Assembly (NCBI GenBank): GCA_902632055.1
Contig: CACPAS010000014.1
Span: 1 to 32,609, forward strand
Length of the DNA: 32,609 nucleotides
Direction: 5' to 3'
DNA from: an uncultured OCS116 cluster bacterium
GTDB lineage: Bacteria; Pseudomonadota; Alphaproteobacteria; Rhizobiales; TMED25
The position numbers and the translations under genes are program-made. Positions 1-8,150 of the stretch are shown here, piece by piece. The notes under the pieces are model-generated. The model was not told where the DNA came from. It saw only the letters and a program-made list of their open reading frames with translations, and ran no database searches. The first letter of the stretch is position 1; each line of letters starts with the position of its first letter.

Positions 1-2
1 AT

Positions 3-539
3 AAGGTGCATCATTTTTTATCAAATAAAAGGCTGATCACACAAAATGTCGATGGCTTAGACGGTAAAGCAGGAAACCCAGACTATATTGCGATTCATGG
101 AAGACTTGATAAAGCCCTTATTTATGATGAAATGGATCATCTCTCTGAACTAATTGATGCACCATGGGATGAGATTGAAGAATTAGCGGATGGAGATGAC
201 GATATAAAATCTAGACTCCTTGATGCATTTAAAATTTCAAAACAAACAAAAAAACCTGAATTAGGCAAATCTCTACGTCCCTTTATTTTATTATTTGATG
301 AATATTATACAGACCAATACAGAATGTCTGAAGCTGAAACTTGGATGAAGAATGCAAATCACATCATATTTATGGGAACATCATTTAGTGTAAACATAAC
401 AAATATTGCCCTAAGATATGCAATGCAAAATAATGCATTTATTGAAATAGTTGACCCGGAGCCAATAGATTTAGGCATACCGAAAATTAAGTATCATAAA
501 TCAACTGCGCAAGATTATATTATAAATAAATTTAGTTGA
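3..539 (+). CDS. Sirtuin-like (SIR2 family) NAD-dependent deacylase, C-terminal part, 5' end outside window
   Basis: The reading frame is open from the left edge, so the true start lies outside the window; the GTG at 6 falls mid-domain. Visible sirtuin features in order are TQNVDGLD near the beginning (NAD-pocket TQNxDxLH motif, final His replaced by Asp), AIHGRL carrying the catalytic His, LRPFILLFDE (the usual RPxVVxFGE), and MGTSFSV followed by EIVDPEP, the Rossmann part that binds NAD. Sirtuins normally carry two CxxC pairs between the catalytic His and the FGE motif; this fragment contains no cysteine at all and instead has an acidic, helical-looking insert. The Zn ribbon is therefore lost or replaced. 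Known family chemistry is NAD-dependent removal of acyl groups from lysine; whether this member is active is open. It lies 6 bases before a LysE gene. Confidence 0.75.
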   Translation, partial: KVHHFLSNKRLITQNVDGLDGKAGNPDYIAIHGRLDKALIYDEMDHLSELIDAPWDEIEELADGDDDIKSRLLDAFKISKQTKKPELGKSLRPFILLFDEYYTDQYRMSEAETWMKNANHIIFMGTSFSVNITNIALRYAMQNNAFIEIVDPEPIDLGIPKIKYHKSTAQDYIINKFS

Positions 540-545
540 TGATTA

Positions 546-1148
546 ATGAGCATTGAAATAATTTTTGCACTTTTTATTTTTGCATTTGTCTCCTCAATAA
601 CACCGGGGCCAAATAATATTATGTTGATGGCCTCTGGGACAAACTTTGGTTTCCAAAAAACCATTCCACATATAGTTGGGATAAATATTGGATTCAGCAC
701 ACTAATCTTTAGTGTTGGTATTGGTCTAATAGAAATATTTAGCCTATTTCCCTTCACACAAATAATTCTAAAATTTTTGTGTGGTGGTTATTTAACATAT
801 TTATCTTACAGAATTGCTGTATCTTCATCTGATATTGGTAAAGATGGAGAACAAAAATCAAAACCATTATCTTTCTTGCAAGCCTTATTATTCCAATGGG
901 TGAATCCAAAAGGATGGACAATGGCGCTAGCCGCGATTTCCATATATTCCCCAGCAAACGCATTCTCGAGTATTATTCTTGTAACGGCTGCATTTTCGAT
1001 TGTAAATCTTCCTTGTCAATGTTTATGGGCTCTGCTAGGACAACAATTCCGACGCCTTATGACAAACAGTTATAAATTGAGAATATTCAATTATATCATG
1101 GCTTTTTTATTGATGCTTACACTTGTTCAAATATTTATTATTAGCTAA
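546..1148 (+). CDS. LysE/RhtB family amino-acid exporter
   Basis: A 200-residue integral membrane protein with the length and about six hydrophobic segments of the LysE/RhtB family. The N-terminal helix ends in SITPGPNNIML, matching the conserved TPGPN signature, and is followed by a Gly-rich second helix (IVGINIGFSTLIFSVGIGL). The central region has QWVNPKGWTMALAAIS, also typical of the family (WxNPKxW). Members export amino acids such as lysine, homoserine or threonine; the substrate here cannot be read from sequence. The ATG at 546 is the only sensible start and follows the sirtuin stop by 6 bases, so the two are probably co-transcribed. No clear Shine-Dalgarno sequence is visible. Confidence 0.88.
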   Translation: MSIEIIFALFIFAFVSSITPGPNNIMLMASGTNFGFQKTIPHIVGINIGFSTLIFSVGIGLIEIFSLFPFTQIILKFLCGGYLTYLSYRIAVSSSDIGKDGEQKSKPLSFLQALLFQWVNPKGWTMALAAISIYSPANAFSSIILVTAAFSIVNLPCQCLWALLGQQFRRLMTNSYKLRIFNYIMAFLLMLTLVQIFIIS

Positions 1149-1174
1149 TTAAGAGCGCAGCCTTCTCGCCTTAA
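1149..1174 (+). terminator. Stem-loop directly after the LysE stop; weak terminator candidate
   Basis: TTAAG-a-GCG and CGC-CTTAA form an 8-bp stem with a single bulged A and a 9-base loop, starting at the first base after the stop codon. There is no T-run immediately downstream, so it is not a textbook intrinsic terminator. It may still end or stabilise the upstream transcript. Confidence 0.3.
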
Positions 1175-1188
1175 TTACAACTTGTAAT
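1174..1188. promoter_or_regulatory. Inverted repeat upstream of the AbrB-family gene (possible operator)
   Basis: ATTACAA-C-TTGTAAT is a perfect 7-bp inverted repeat with a one-base spacer, in the 91-base gap between lysE and the AbrB-family gene, about 55 bases before the latter's ATG. The position suits an operator, but the DNA is AT-rich and no regulator can be named. Confidence 0.3.
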
Positions 1189-1242
1189 AATAATTTATTG
1201 TATTACTTTATAACTACTCATAAATAAACAAATCCATACTTG

Positions 1243-2292
1243 ATGCAAAATTTCATTGTTAAGAATATTATCTCTCTTTTAATGGGTTTTGTTGGTGGGT
1301 ACATCTTCACACTATATAATTTCCCATTGCCATGGATGCTTGGTTCCTTTACGATATCTCTCTTTTTATCAATACCAATTGGGTATTTTGATATTGATAA
1401 TAGATTACGACGAATTGCATTACCAATTTTGGGCGTTTTGATTGGTTCGTCCTTTACGCCAGAAATTTTGAAACAAATATATAATTGGCCTAAGGGGATC
1501 TCCCTCGTATTTATTTATGCATTTATAGTCTCTGTTGTGGGTTATTTATACTACCGTAAAATTGCTAAATGGGACATGGTGACATCTATATTTTCTGCTC
1601 CACCTGGTGGTTTGGCAGAACTAGTGTTTATAGGCTCAGACGCTGGCGCTGATGAGAGGAAAATGATACTGGTTCATTCTCTACGGATCGCACTCGTGGT
1701 AATTACCAGTGCTCTTATTATTAAGTTCTATTTTAATACTGATTTTGCTCGGATAATAATAAAAAATCCACCTCTTCATCTTATTGGTTTTACCGATTGG
1801 TTTATCATGCTATTCTGCGCTGTTGTTGGCGGTGTTTTGGGTCTAAAATATAAGCTACCTGGCGGCGCCCTTTTCGGGGCATTGCTACTGAGTGCTTTTT
1901 TTCATCTAACTTCATTAACTGATGTAAAGCCCCCCTCATTCATTGTTGCTTCAGCGCAAATTATACTCGGTACAAGCCTTGGTGTGAGATTTCATGGTAT
2001 CACAAAAAGAGAATTTAAAGATACAGTTATTCATGGCTTTGTTATGGCTACCATAATGATAAGTACGGCTCTAGCCATTGCAGTTATAAGTTATAAAATC
2101 GTTGATATTGATCCAAGAGCTCTATACTTATCAATGGCGCCTGGTGGTTTCACGGAAATGCTTCTTCTCTCTTTAGCTATCGGGGTTGAGTCAGCTTTTA
2201 TCGCAACTTGTCATTGTCTCCGAATTTTTTTAATATTATCATGTATACCGTTTGCATCACATATGACAAAAAAAAATAGGAACAATGAATGA
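1243..2292 (+). CDS. AbrB family membrane protein (COG3180/AbrB duplication)
   Basis: About 349 residues with many hydrophobic helices. The AbrB membrane family (PF05145) is built from two similar halves, and both are visible: LPWMLGSF, SAPPGGLAELVFIG and HSLRI in the first half; LPGGALFGALLLSA, MAPGGFTEMLLLSLAIG and HCLRIFL in the second. The repeated APGG-x-xE and H-x-LRI elements show the internal duplication. Members are old 'ammonia monooxygenase' misannotations; some are implicated in transport or AidB-type regulation, but the function is not settled. ATG 1243 is chosen over the adjacent TTG at 1240. The stop overlaps the next gene's start (ATGA at 2289-2292), so this protein and the tartrate-dehydratase-like enzyme are translationally coupled, suggesting it may carry that enzyme's substrate. 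Confidence 0.85.
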   Translation: MQNFIVKNIISLLMGFVGGYIFTLYNFPLPWMLGSFTISLFLSIPIGYFDIDNRLRRIALPILGVLIGSSFTPEILKQIYNWPKGISLVFIYAFIVSVVGYLYYRKIAKWDMVTSIFSAPPGGLAELVFIGSDAGADERKMILVHSLRIALVVITSALIIKFYFNTDFARIIIKNPPLHLIGFTDWFIMLFCAVVGGVLGLKYKLPGGALFGALLLSAFFHLTSLTDVKPPSFIVASAQIILGTSLGVRFHGITKREFKDTVIHGFVMATIMISTALAIAVISYKIVDIDPRALYLSMAPGGFTEMLLLSLAIGVESAFIATCHCLRIFLILSCIPFASHMTKKNRNNE

Positions 2293-3443
2293 AGATTATA
2301 AGTATTAGAGAAAACCCAATAAAACTCAATCTCTCACTAAGTAATTCGATGTTTTCCTTTAAGGAAATGACAACCTCAATTGTTAAAGTGGAAGTTGATG
2401 ATGGAAAAAATATTCACAACGGTTATGCATTCAATTCAACGGGAAGGTACGCGTGCGGTGCTCAAATGCGCAACAGGTTCATACCTCGTCTTTTAGCTGC
2501 AAAAGACAATGATCTTCTTGATGACGATGGTTGTATAAATACAATGAAAGCCCTTCACGTTATGCTAGTTGGTGAAAAGCCCGGTGGGGACATGGAGAGA
2601 TCTGTAGCTATTGGTACAATTGAAACAGCCTTGTGGGATGCAATTGCAAAATCAAAAAACTTACCACTTTATAAATTATTATCTGTTAAATTTCCTAATT
2701 ATAAATCTACAAATAAAATGTTTTGTTATGTAGGTGGTGGTTATTATGACGTAGGTAAGACAATTAATGATCTCAAAGATGAAATAAAAAGAAATTTTGA
2801 TAATGGCTATCGACTAATGAAAATCAAGATAGGTGGTGCGCCTATCAAAGAAGATATAAAAAGGGTCGAGGCTGCAATTGAAGCAACTGGCTCAGCTGAA
2901 AAAGTAGCCTTAGATGCCAATGGGGGTCTAAAAGAGAGTAATTACATTGCCTACGCAAAAGAGTTATCCTCATATGGGTTAAAATGGTTTGAAGAACCAA
3001 CACATCCGTCAAATTTCTCTAGATATAATGAATTCATTAGTATATATGGTAACCCAGTTGCCGGGGGTGAAAATCTATACTCGATACAAGATTTTTTAAA
3101 TTTAGCTAGATATGGTGGCTTTCGTGAAAATCGCGATATAATTCAAATAGATGTACCCCAAAGTTATGGGATAAGCTATTTCGATGAGGTACTAAAAGAA
3201 TTAAGAAAAATTAATTGGGATGTAAATTCCATTATGCCGCATGGTGGTAACCAGATGTCACTTCATGTTGCATGTGGATTTGGTCTTGCGATGTGTGAAG
3301 CATATCCAAATGTGTTTGGAGTTTTTTCAGGATATGATGATAGTTATCAATTAAACGATGGGTATCTCCAATTAAATGATAATCCGGGCATTGGTTTTGA
3401 AGGTCAAAACGAACTATTTAATTTATTTGAGAATATTGAATAG
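2289..3443 (+). CDS. Enolase-superfamily acid-sugar dehydratase, D(-)-tartrate dehydratase (TarD)-like
   Basis: A 384-residue member of the mandelate racemase/muconate lactonizing branch of the enolase superfamily. Catalytic features are the KxK of the second barrel strand (K178-I-K180 in RLMKIKIGG), the three metal ligands D209 (LDANGG), E235 (WFEEP) and E261 (GGENL), and H318 in MPHGGNQMSLH. The N-terminal capping domain has MTTSIVKV, NSTGRY and GEKPGGDMERSVAIGTIE, which match my memory of Bradyrhizobium D(-)-tartrate dehydratase along most of its length, as does the C-terminal NPGIGFEG. The expected reaction is Mg-dependent dehydration of an acid sugar such as D-tartrate to a keto acid (oxaloacetate). 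It overlaps the AbrB-family gene by 4 bases and abuts the next gene (TAGATG). Substrate specificity is inferred; a related diacid or acid sugar is possible. Confidence 0.8.
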   Translation: MKIISIRENPIKLNLSLSNSMFSFKEMTTSIVKVEVDDGKNIHNGYAFNSTGRYACGAQMRNRFIPRLLAAKDNDLLDDDGCINTMKALHVMLVGEKPGGDMERSVAIGTIETALWDAIAKSKNLPLYKLLSVKFPNYKSTNKMFCYVGGGYYDVGKTINDLKDEIKRNFDNGYRLMKIKIGGAPIKEDIKRVEAAIEATGSAEKVALDANGGLKESNYIAYAKELSSYGLKWFEEPTHPSNFSRYNEFISIYGNPVAGGENLYSIQDFLNLARYGGFRENRDIIQIDVPQSYGISYFDEVLKELRKINWDVNSIMPHGGNQMSLHVACGFGLAMCEAYPNVFGVFSGYDDSYQLNDGYLQLNDNPGIGFEGQNELFNLFENIE

Positions 3444-4589
3444 ATGCAGAATTACAAGATTGCAATTGTTGGCTCAGGGATTATTGGTATGACATTAGCC
3501 TTACAATTGAGCGCAATTAACCATATAAACATTACTTTGTTTGGCAAAAAGCCAAAATATAGTGAATTTAAAACCACGGCCATACTGGCAACATCTTTCG
3601 ATATATACCAACAACTACTTGGGCTCACTGTACCACATCCACAAATATCCGAGTTAAAAAAATTTAAAATTATAGATGAGCTTAAACCAAAAAAGAAAAT
3701 TATTGACTTTGATGCTACTGAAATAAATCTCAATAGCTTTGCGTACAACATAAGAGATAATTATCTAGCTGATAGGCTTTATGAAGAGGTAAAAAATAAC
3801 AACTCCATCACCTACAAGAGTGAATTCATTAAAGGTTTGGAGGATGGTCTTGATAAAACAATTTTATATACCTCACATGGCTCAGTCGGGTACGACTTGG
3901 TTATTGGTGCCGACGGTCGTAATTCAGTCATAAGACAATTAGCGGGTATTAATTTTTCAAAAAAAACGTACAAAGAAAATATTCTAGTAACAGAAATTGA
4001 GCATAGTAATCAAAATAATAATACAAGTTTTGAGATTCAACGTAATGGTAGTTTGCTTACATCAGTTCCAACTGGTGATAAAAAATCGGCAATTGTCATG
4101 ATTGATCAGTCCCAAATAATTGAAAAAATGACAGTGGATGCTCTTGATAAAATTATACGAGACAGTCTACTTCCGTATCTTGGAAAAACGAAGGTGAATA
4201 AGAGATATTCAACATTTCCTAGTCAAACAATTAATGCTGAAAAATTATTCAGAAATAGAGTAATGCTAGTTGGGGAGTCAGCACATGTAATACCACCCAT
4301 TGGAGCTCAAGGTCTTAATCTCGGACTGCGCGATATAATTACTTTCTGCAAAATTTTGTCTGATAATGAAAGAAAAAATCCAGGCTCAAAAACTATCCTA
4401 AGCAGTTATAATAATTTACGTTGGCTTGATATATACAAAAGATATAAGTCTGTAAATCTATTATACCAGAGTATGATGAGCAATAATGCTGCATATTCAG
4501 CGCTGAGAAATATTGGTTTCCTAACACTAAATAAATCAAAAAGAATGAAAAAAACACTTCTCTCAGAGGGCCTATCAGTTAATAATTAG
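3444..4589 (+). CDS. UbiH/UbiF/COQ6-family FAD-dependent hydroxylase
   Basis: A 381-residue flavoprotein monooxygenase. The N-terminal dinucleotide-binding motif is GSGIIG (10-15), the DG motif is GADGRNS (155-161), and the second FAD motif is GESAHVIPPIGAQGLNLGLRD (277-297, split here as GESAHVIPPIG then AQGLNLGLRD). The GAQGLNLGLRD stretch is typical of ubiquinone-ring hydroxylases UbiH/UbiF/UbiI/UbiL. The usual GD of the last motif is GE here, a conservative change at an FAD-ribityl contact. Known members hydroxylate the benzene ring of ubiquinone precursors at the inner membrane; which ring position this one modifies cannot be decided. It starts directly after the stop of the dehydratase gene and is followed 10 bases later by the acyltransferase gene. 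Confidence 0.82.
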   Translation: MQNYKIAIVGSGIIGMTLALQLSAINHINITLFGKKPKYSEFKTTAILATSFDIYQQLLGLTVPHPQISELKKFKIIDELKPKKKIIDFDATEINLNSFAYNIRDNYLADRLYEEVKNNNSITYKSEFIKGLEDGLDKTILYTSHGSVGYDLVIGADGRNSVIRQLAGINFSKKTYKENILVTEIEHSNQNNNTSFEIQRNGSLLTSVPTGDKKSAIVMIDQSQIIEKMTVDALDKIIRDSLLPYLGKTKVNKRYSTFPSQTINAEKLFRNRVMLVGESAHVIPPIGAQGLNLGLRDIITFCKILSDNERKNPGSKTILSSYNNLRWLDIYKRYKSVNLLYQSMMSNNAAYSALRNIGFLTLNKSKRMKKTLLSEGLSVNN

Positions 4590-4599
4590 CGACAGTTAT

Positions 4600-5469
4600 A
4601 TGAAAAAGTTAAGGCAATTTATTGAATATTTATTTCTCCTATTATTTTATTTATTTATTTCATTGTTCCCCGTACATGTAGGATCAAAGATAACTGGATA
4701 TTTAAGCATGTTTATTTTCATGTCCATGTCCCTCAACAGAAAAAAGAGGGTGAAGAACCAGCTTTGTAAATATATGAATTTAAACGAAGAGGAGTCCCAT
4801 CAACACGCAAAATTAATTTATTACCATTTTGGTCAGAATATGGCGGAACTAGCAATGATGAAATCGATGCTAAAAAGAAAATATCACCTCAATTATCCAA
4901 AACCACCAAACCAAGATAATAAGGGCAATATTTATGTCACTGCTCATTTTAGTAATTGGGAGATTGTTGGCATTCCAATATCCCAATCAGGTCAAAAATT
5001 AGCCTGTGTATATAGGCACATAAGCAATCCGTTCATAGATAGGTTCGTACTGAAACGTAGATCTTTAATATACGAAGGGGGATGCTACGAAAAATTTAAT
5101 GTAACTGCAATGGACCTTGTTAAATTAATAAACAACAATATTAATGTAGCTTTACTTTGTGATATGAGATGGTTCGGGGGAATTAATATTGAATTTTTAG
5201 GACATAAAGCCAATTCAATGACAATTCCTGCTGTGTTAGCCCTGAGGACTGGTGCTGATATTTATTCAATAAAAGCCGACAGAATGACAAATTCGAATTA
5301 TTCAATTACAATTGATAAAGTTGACATTAGAAAAAACAAGGATAAAGATAATACTATCTTGAATATAACAACTAAAATAAATAATATTTATAGTAGTTGG
5401 ATTTCATCAAACCCATCCGAATGGTGGCTCTGGAATCACGAAAAATGGAAACAAAAAGATGAAGAATAG
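4600..5469 (+). CDS. LpxL/HtrB-type lipid A late acyltransferase
   Basis: A 289-residue member of the bacterial lipid A biosynthesis acyltransferase family. It has an N-terminal membrane segment (residues about 8-45) and the catalytic HX4E dyad H116-FSNW-E121, followed by ACVYRHISNPFIDRFV, which resembles the family's YRPLxNPxLD block, and LLCDMRWFGGINIEFLG with TIPAVLALRTGADI, the usual (D)QR..GI.V.FFG and GxAxLAxxTGA blocks. It should transfer a secondary acyl chain to Kdo-lipid A or a lipid A precursor at the inner membrane, implying an LPS-bearing outer membrane. The stop lies inside the start of hspQ (11-base overlap). Confidence 0.87.
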   Translation: MKKLRQFIEYLFLLLFYLFISLFPVHVGSKITGYLSMFIFMSMSLNRKKRVKNQLCKYMNLNEEESHQHAKLIYYHFGQNMAELAMMKSMLKRKYHLNYPKPPNQDNKGNIYVTAHFSNWEIVGIPISQSGQKLACVYRHISNPFIDRFVLKRRSLIYEGGCYEKFNVTAMDLVKLINNNINVALLCDMRWFGGINIEFLGHKANSMTIPAVLALRTGADIYSIKADRMTNSNYSITIDKVDIRKNKDKDNTILNITTKINNIYSSWISSNPSEWWLWNHEKWKQKDEE

Positions 5470-5791
5470 TAAAAAAGCTACATTTAATATTGGACAAATT
5501 GTAAAACATAAATATTACCCATTCAGGGGCGTTGTATTCGATATAGATCCAGAATATGCAAATACTGAAGAATATCTAATGTCAATTCCTCAAAAAATTA
5601 GACCGACTAAAGACCAACCATTCTACCATCTATTAGCTGAAAATAGTGAAACCGAATATATTGCCTATGTATCAGAACAAAACCTTGAACTTGATGACTC
5701 GGATGAACCAATCACCCATGATGAGTTGTACAATTTTTTTGATGAATATGTTGATGGCAGCTATAAATCAATAAGAAATCTTAAGCACTAG
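5459..5791 (+). CDS. hspQ: HspQ, hemimethylated-DNA-binding/YccV-like heat shock protein
   Basis: 110 residues, the standard size. The core reads IGQIVKHKYYPFRGVVFDID, then PEYANTEEYLMSIP, IRPTKDQPFYHLLAE and YIAYVSEQNLE, all close to the HspQ/YccV consensus. In enterobacteria HspQ is a heat-shock protein that promotes degradation of DnaA mutants and acts as an enhancer and substrate of Lon protease. The gene overlaps the 3' end of the acyltransferase gene by 11 bases and is the last of the plus-strand series; its stop is only 3 bases from the stop of the convergent ialB-like gene. Confidence 0.93.
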   Translation: MKNSKKATFNIGQIVKHKYYPFRGVVFDIDPEYANTEEYLMSIPQKIRPTKDQPFYHLLAENSETEYIAYVSEQNLELDDSDEPITHDELYNFFDEYVDGSYKSIRNLKH

Positions 5792-5794
5792 TTT

Positions 5795-6280
5795 CTATTT
5801 ATTGTAAGCTTTCGTAAAACCAATCAGTGAGACTGAAGCGTCTATCGATTTACCGTTTACAGATGTGAACCTCATCTTAATAACACTTCCATCCTTTAAT
5901 TGCTGTATGGTTGTGTCATCAATTTCTAGTAAACCTTGGCATCCCTGTACATTGTAACATGCATTGTAAGGCATTGAATTTGTTTGATTATCATCTATCT
6001 GATATAAAACGCCACTTTGAAGCTTAACCCCCAGTGGGGCATGTATAAATAATTTTTTTTGTTCACCATTTAGCTCTACCACCCCAACACGTGAAAACCA
6101 AACTGTTTGATCTCCATAATCCATATTTTGTCCATAGCTTATTTGGCAGATAGTATTAATATCTTCTGTTTCGCAGATCTTATCCCATGAAGGTTTATTA
6201 TCATGATTATCAGCATATGCTGTTGACATAACGAATAAAAAAACAAAAAATGTTATTATGTATCTATTTATGTGTAACAT
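5795..6280 (-). CDS. IalB (invasion-associated locus B) family secreted protein
   Basis: The likely start is the ATG at 6280, giving MLHINRYIITFFVFLFVMSTAYA, a good signal peptide with cleavage after AYA; ATGs at 6286 and 6295 are in frame but only add residues before the signal peptide. The mature part has four cysteines in two pairs (KICE/ICQI and NACY/GCQG) and VGVVELNGEQKKLFIHAPLGVKLQSGVLYQID, which fits the IalB family (PF06776), including the conserved PLGV-x-L-x-x-G. The family is widespread in free-living alphaproteobacteria as a periplasmic or envelope protein of unclear function; the invasion role comes from Bartonella and should not be assumed. It is divergent from the yejA-like gene, with 61 bases between starts. 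Confidence 0.85.
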   Translation of the reverse strand: MLHINRYIITFFVFLFVMSTAYADNHDNKPSWDKICETEDINTICQISYGQNMDYGDQTVWFSRVGVVELNGEQKKLFIHAPLGVKLQSGVLYQIDDNQTNSMPYNACYNVQGCQGLLEIDDTTIQQLKDGSVIKMRFTSVNGKSIDASVSLIGFTKAYNK

Positions 6281-6341
6281 TATCATGCAGATCAAAAATT
6301 TTAAAAGGCGTAAACGCTTTAGAAATAATAACAGATTTTAT

Positions 6342-8150
6342 ATGACATTAAACATAAAAATTAAAACAAGTTTCTCACTTCTGCTAGTCTTTTTGATTAT
6401 CCAATCCGTCACAAAAACATTTGCCACTGAAATTTATGAACGAGAGTCAATATCAATGCATGGAGAACCTGCTCTTAATTCAGATTTCGATAGTTATCAA
6501 CATGCGGAAATAAATCCAACACAAGGAGGCATACTAAGGCTTGCATCCCTTGGAACATATGACTCAATGAATCCTTTTATTGTAAAGGGCAGGTCAGCGT
6601 ATGGTATACGAAACCATGTATTTGAGAGTCTGCTATCACGAAATTATTCTGAACCTTTCTCATTATACGGACTAATTGCTGAAAAAATAACTTTCCCAGA
6701 AGATCGCAAATGGATTGAATTTCATATAAACAAAAATGCCTATTTTTCAGATGGAAAAAAAATTAGTCCATCTGATGTACTTTTCTCTTTTAACCAATTA
6801 AGAGAATTTGGAAGACCTAATCATCGAAATTACTACTCGAGAGTTAAAGAAGTTAATATAACTTCCAATGATACAATAAAATTTACAATAGACGAAAACG
6901 ATAATGATAGAGAATTAATCTTAATATTGGGTTTGATGCCGATACTACCCAAGCACGTTTATGATAATGGAAAATTTCTGGAAGCAAATCTGGAGGTACC
7001 AATTGGATCGGGCCCATATATTGTTCATAAAATTGATCAAGGCAAAAATATCACATACAAAAAAGATCCTAATTACTGGGCAAAAGATCTTGCTGTGAAT
7101 AGAGGCATGTATAATTTTGAAAAAATTTCGGTGGATTACTATTTAGATGACAATTCAAGATTCGAAGCATTTAAAGCAGGTCTTTTTGATTTTTATCAAG
7201 TATGGGACCCAACAAGATGGAATAGCCTAAAGTCTGAAAGAAAAGTTAGAGATGGTGATATATCTCTGCTGAATATCACAAGAAGAACACCCGCGGGAAT
7301 GCTGGGGTTGGCGCTAAATACAAGAAAAGAAATATTATCTGATATTAATGTCAGAAGAGCCCTATCTGCTTTATTCGACTTTGAATGGATTAATAAGAAT
7401 CTTTATCACGGCTTATACAAAAGAACAGTAGGTTTTTATGATAACTCATATTTATCATCGATAGATACACCAATTTCGTCCCTCGAGATGAAGCTCATGG
7501 GAGAGAGTGCGGTCGAAACGTACATAATAAATTCAAGAAACTCTAAATTAATTGATAAAAAAAATATGAGAGAAAGGCTGCAAAGCGCCCTGAGCATCTT
7601 TCAGTCGAATGGGTATATTGTAGAAAACTCAAAGCTTATTAACGAGAAGACACGAGAGCCTTTTGTTATTGAATTTTTAATATCAGATAAAAGACAGGAA
7701 AAATATGCCCTTAATTACAAAAAAAACCTTGAGAAAATTGGTATTGAGCTAATTATTACCATGGTTGATTCTACACAGTATCAAAAAAGGAAACAGAATT
7801 TTGACTTTGATATGATTGAGCATTTTTGGTATGCATCACTGTCACCTGGTAACGAACAATACTTTTATTGGGGAAGCGAAAGTGCTCAAGCGGTAGGCAG
7901 CAGAAATTATTCAGGTATTAACGACCAAAATATTGATAATATGATAGATAATATGATAGCAAGTAAGACTAAAGAAGATTTTATTGCAGCCACTAGGTCA
8001 CTTGATAGATTATTGATCTCGGGACATTATGTTATACCCCTTTTTCACTGGCCACATCAGTGGGTTGCAACAAGTAATAAAGTTTCACAGCCAGCGACAT
8101 TATCACTTGATGGCTACAAAATTAATAGCTGGTTCATCAATGCTGAGTAA
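6342..8150 (+). CDS. YejA-like ABC-transporter solute-binding protein (family 5)
   Basis: 602 residues from ATG 6342. This start is chosen because MTLNIKIKTSFSLLLVFLIIQ gives a normal signal peptide ending near KTFA, whereas the longer frame to 6258 runs into the divergent gene and adds a basic, unlikely N-terminus. The mature protein has the family 5 (oligopeptide/nickel binding) pattern: GGILRLASLGTYDSMNPF, then YGLIAEKI, FHINKNAYFSDGKKISPSDVLFSF, GSGPYIV, DPNYWAKD and NVRRALSALFDFEWINKNLY. The long form with an HGEPA stretch near the N-terminus is YejA-like. It should deliver oligopeptides or similar solutes to an ABC importer, but no permease or ATPase gene lies nearby, so it is an orphan here. 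Its 3' end overlaps the mfd 3' end by 14 bases. Confidence 0.87.
   Translation: MTLNIKIKTSFSLLLVFLIIQSVTKTFATEIYERESISMHGEPALNSDFDSYQHAEINPTQGGILRLASLGTYDSMNPFIVKGRSAYGIRNHVFESLLSRNYSEPFSLYGLIAEKITFPEDRKWIEFHINKNAYFSDGKKISPSDVLFSFNQLREFGRPNHRNYYSRVKEVNITSNDTIKFTIDENDNDRELILILGLMPILPKHVYDNGKFLEANLEVPIGSGPYIVHKIDQGKNITYKKDPNYWAKDLAVNRGMYNFEKISVDYYLDDNSRFEAFKAGLFDFYQVWDPTRWNSLKSERKVRDGDISLLNITRRTPAGMLGLALNTRKEILSDINVRRALSALFDFEWINKNLYHGLYKRTVGFYDNSYLSSIDTPISSLEMKLMGESAVETYIINSRNSKLIDKKNMRERLQSALSIFQSNGYIVENSKLINEKTREPFVIEFLISDKRQEKYALNYKKNLEKIGIELIITMVDSTQYQKRKQNFDFDMIEHFWYASLSPGNEQYFYWGSESAQAVGSRNYSGINDQNIDNMIDNMIASKTKEDFIAATRSLDRLLISGHYVIPLFHWPHQWVATSNKVSQPATLSLDGYKINSWFINAE

Noticed and set aside
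7936-7962. Direct repeat GATAATATGATA twice in tandem.
   Set aside because: It lies in frame within the yejA-like gene and simply encodes a repeated DNMI; no sign of function beyond coding.
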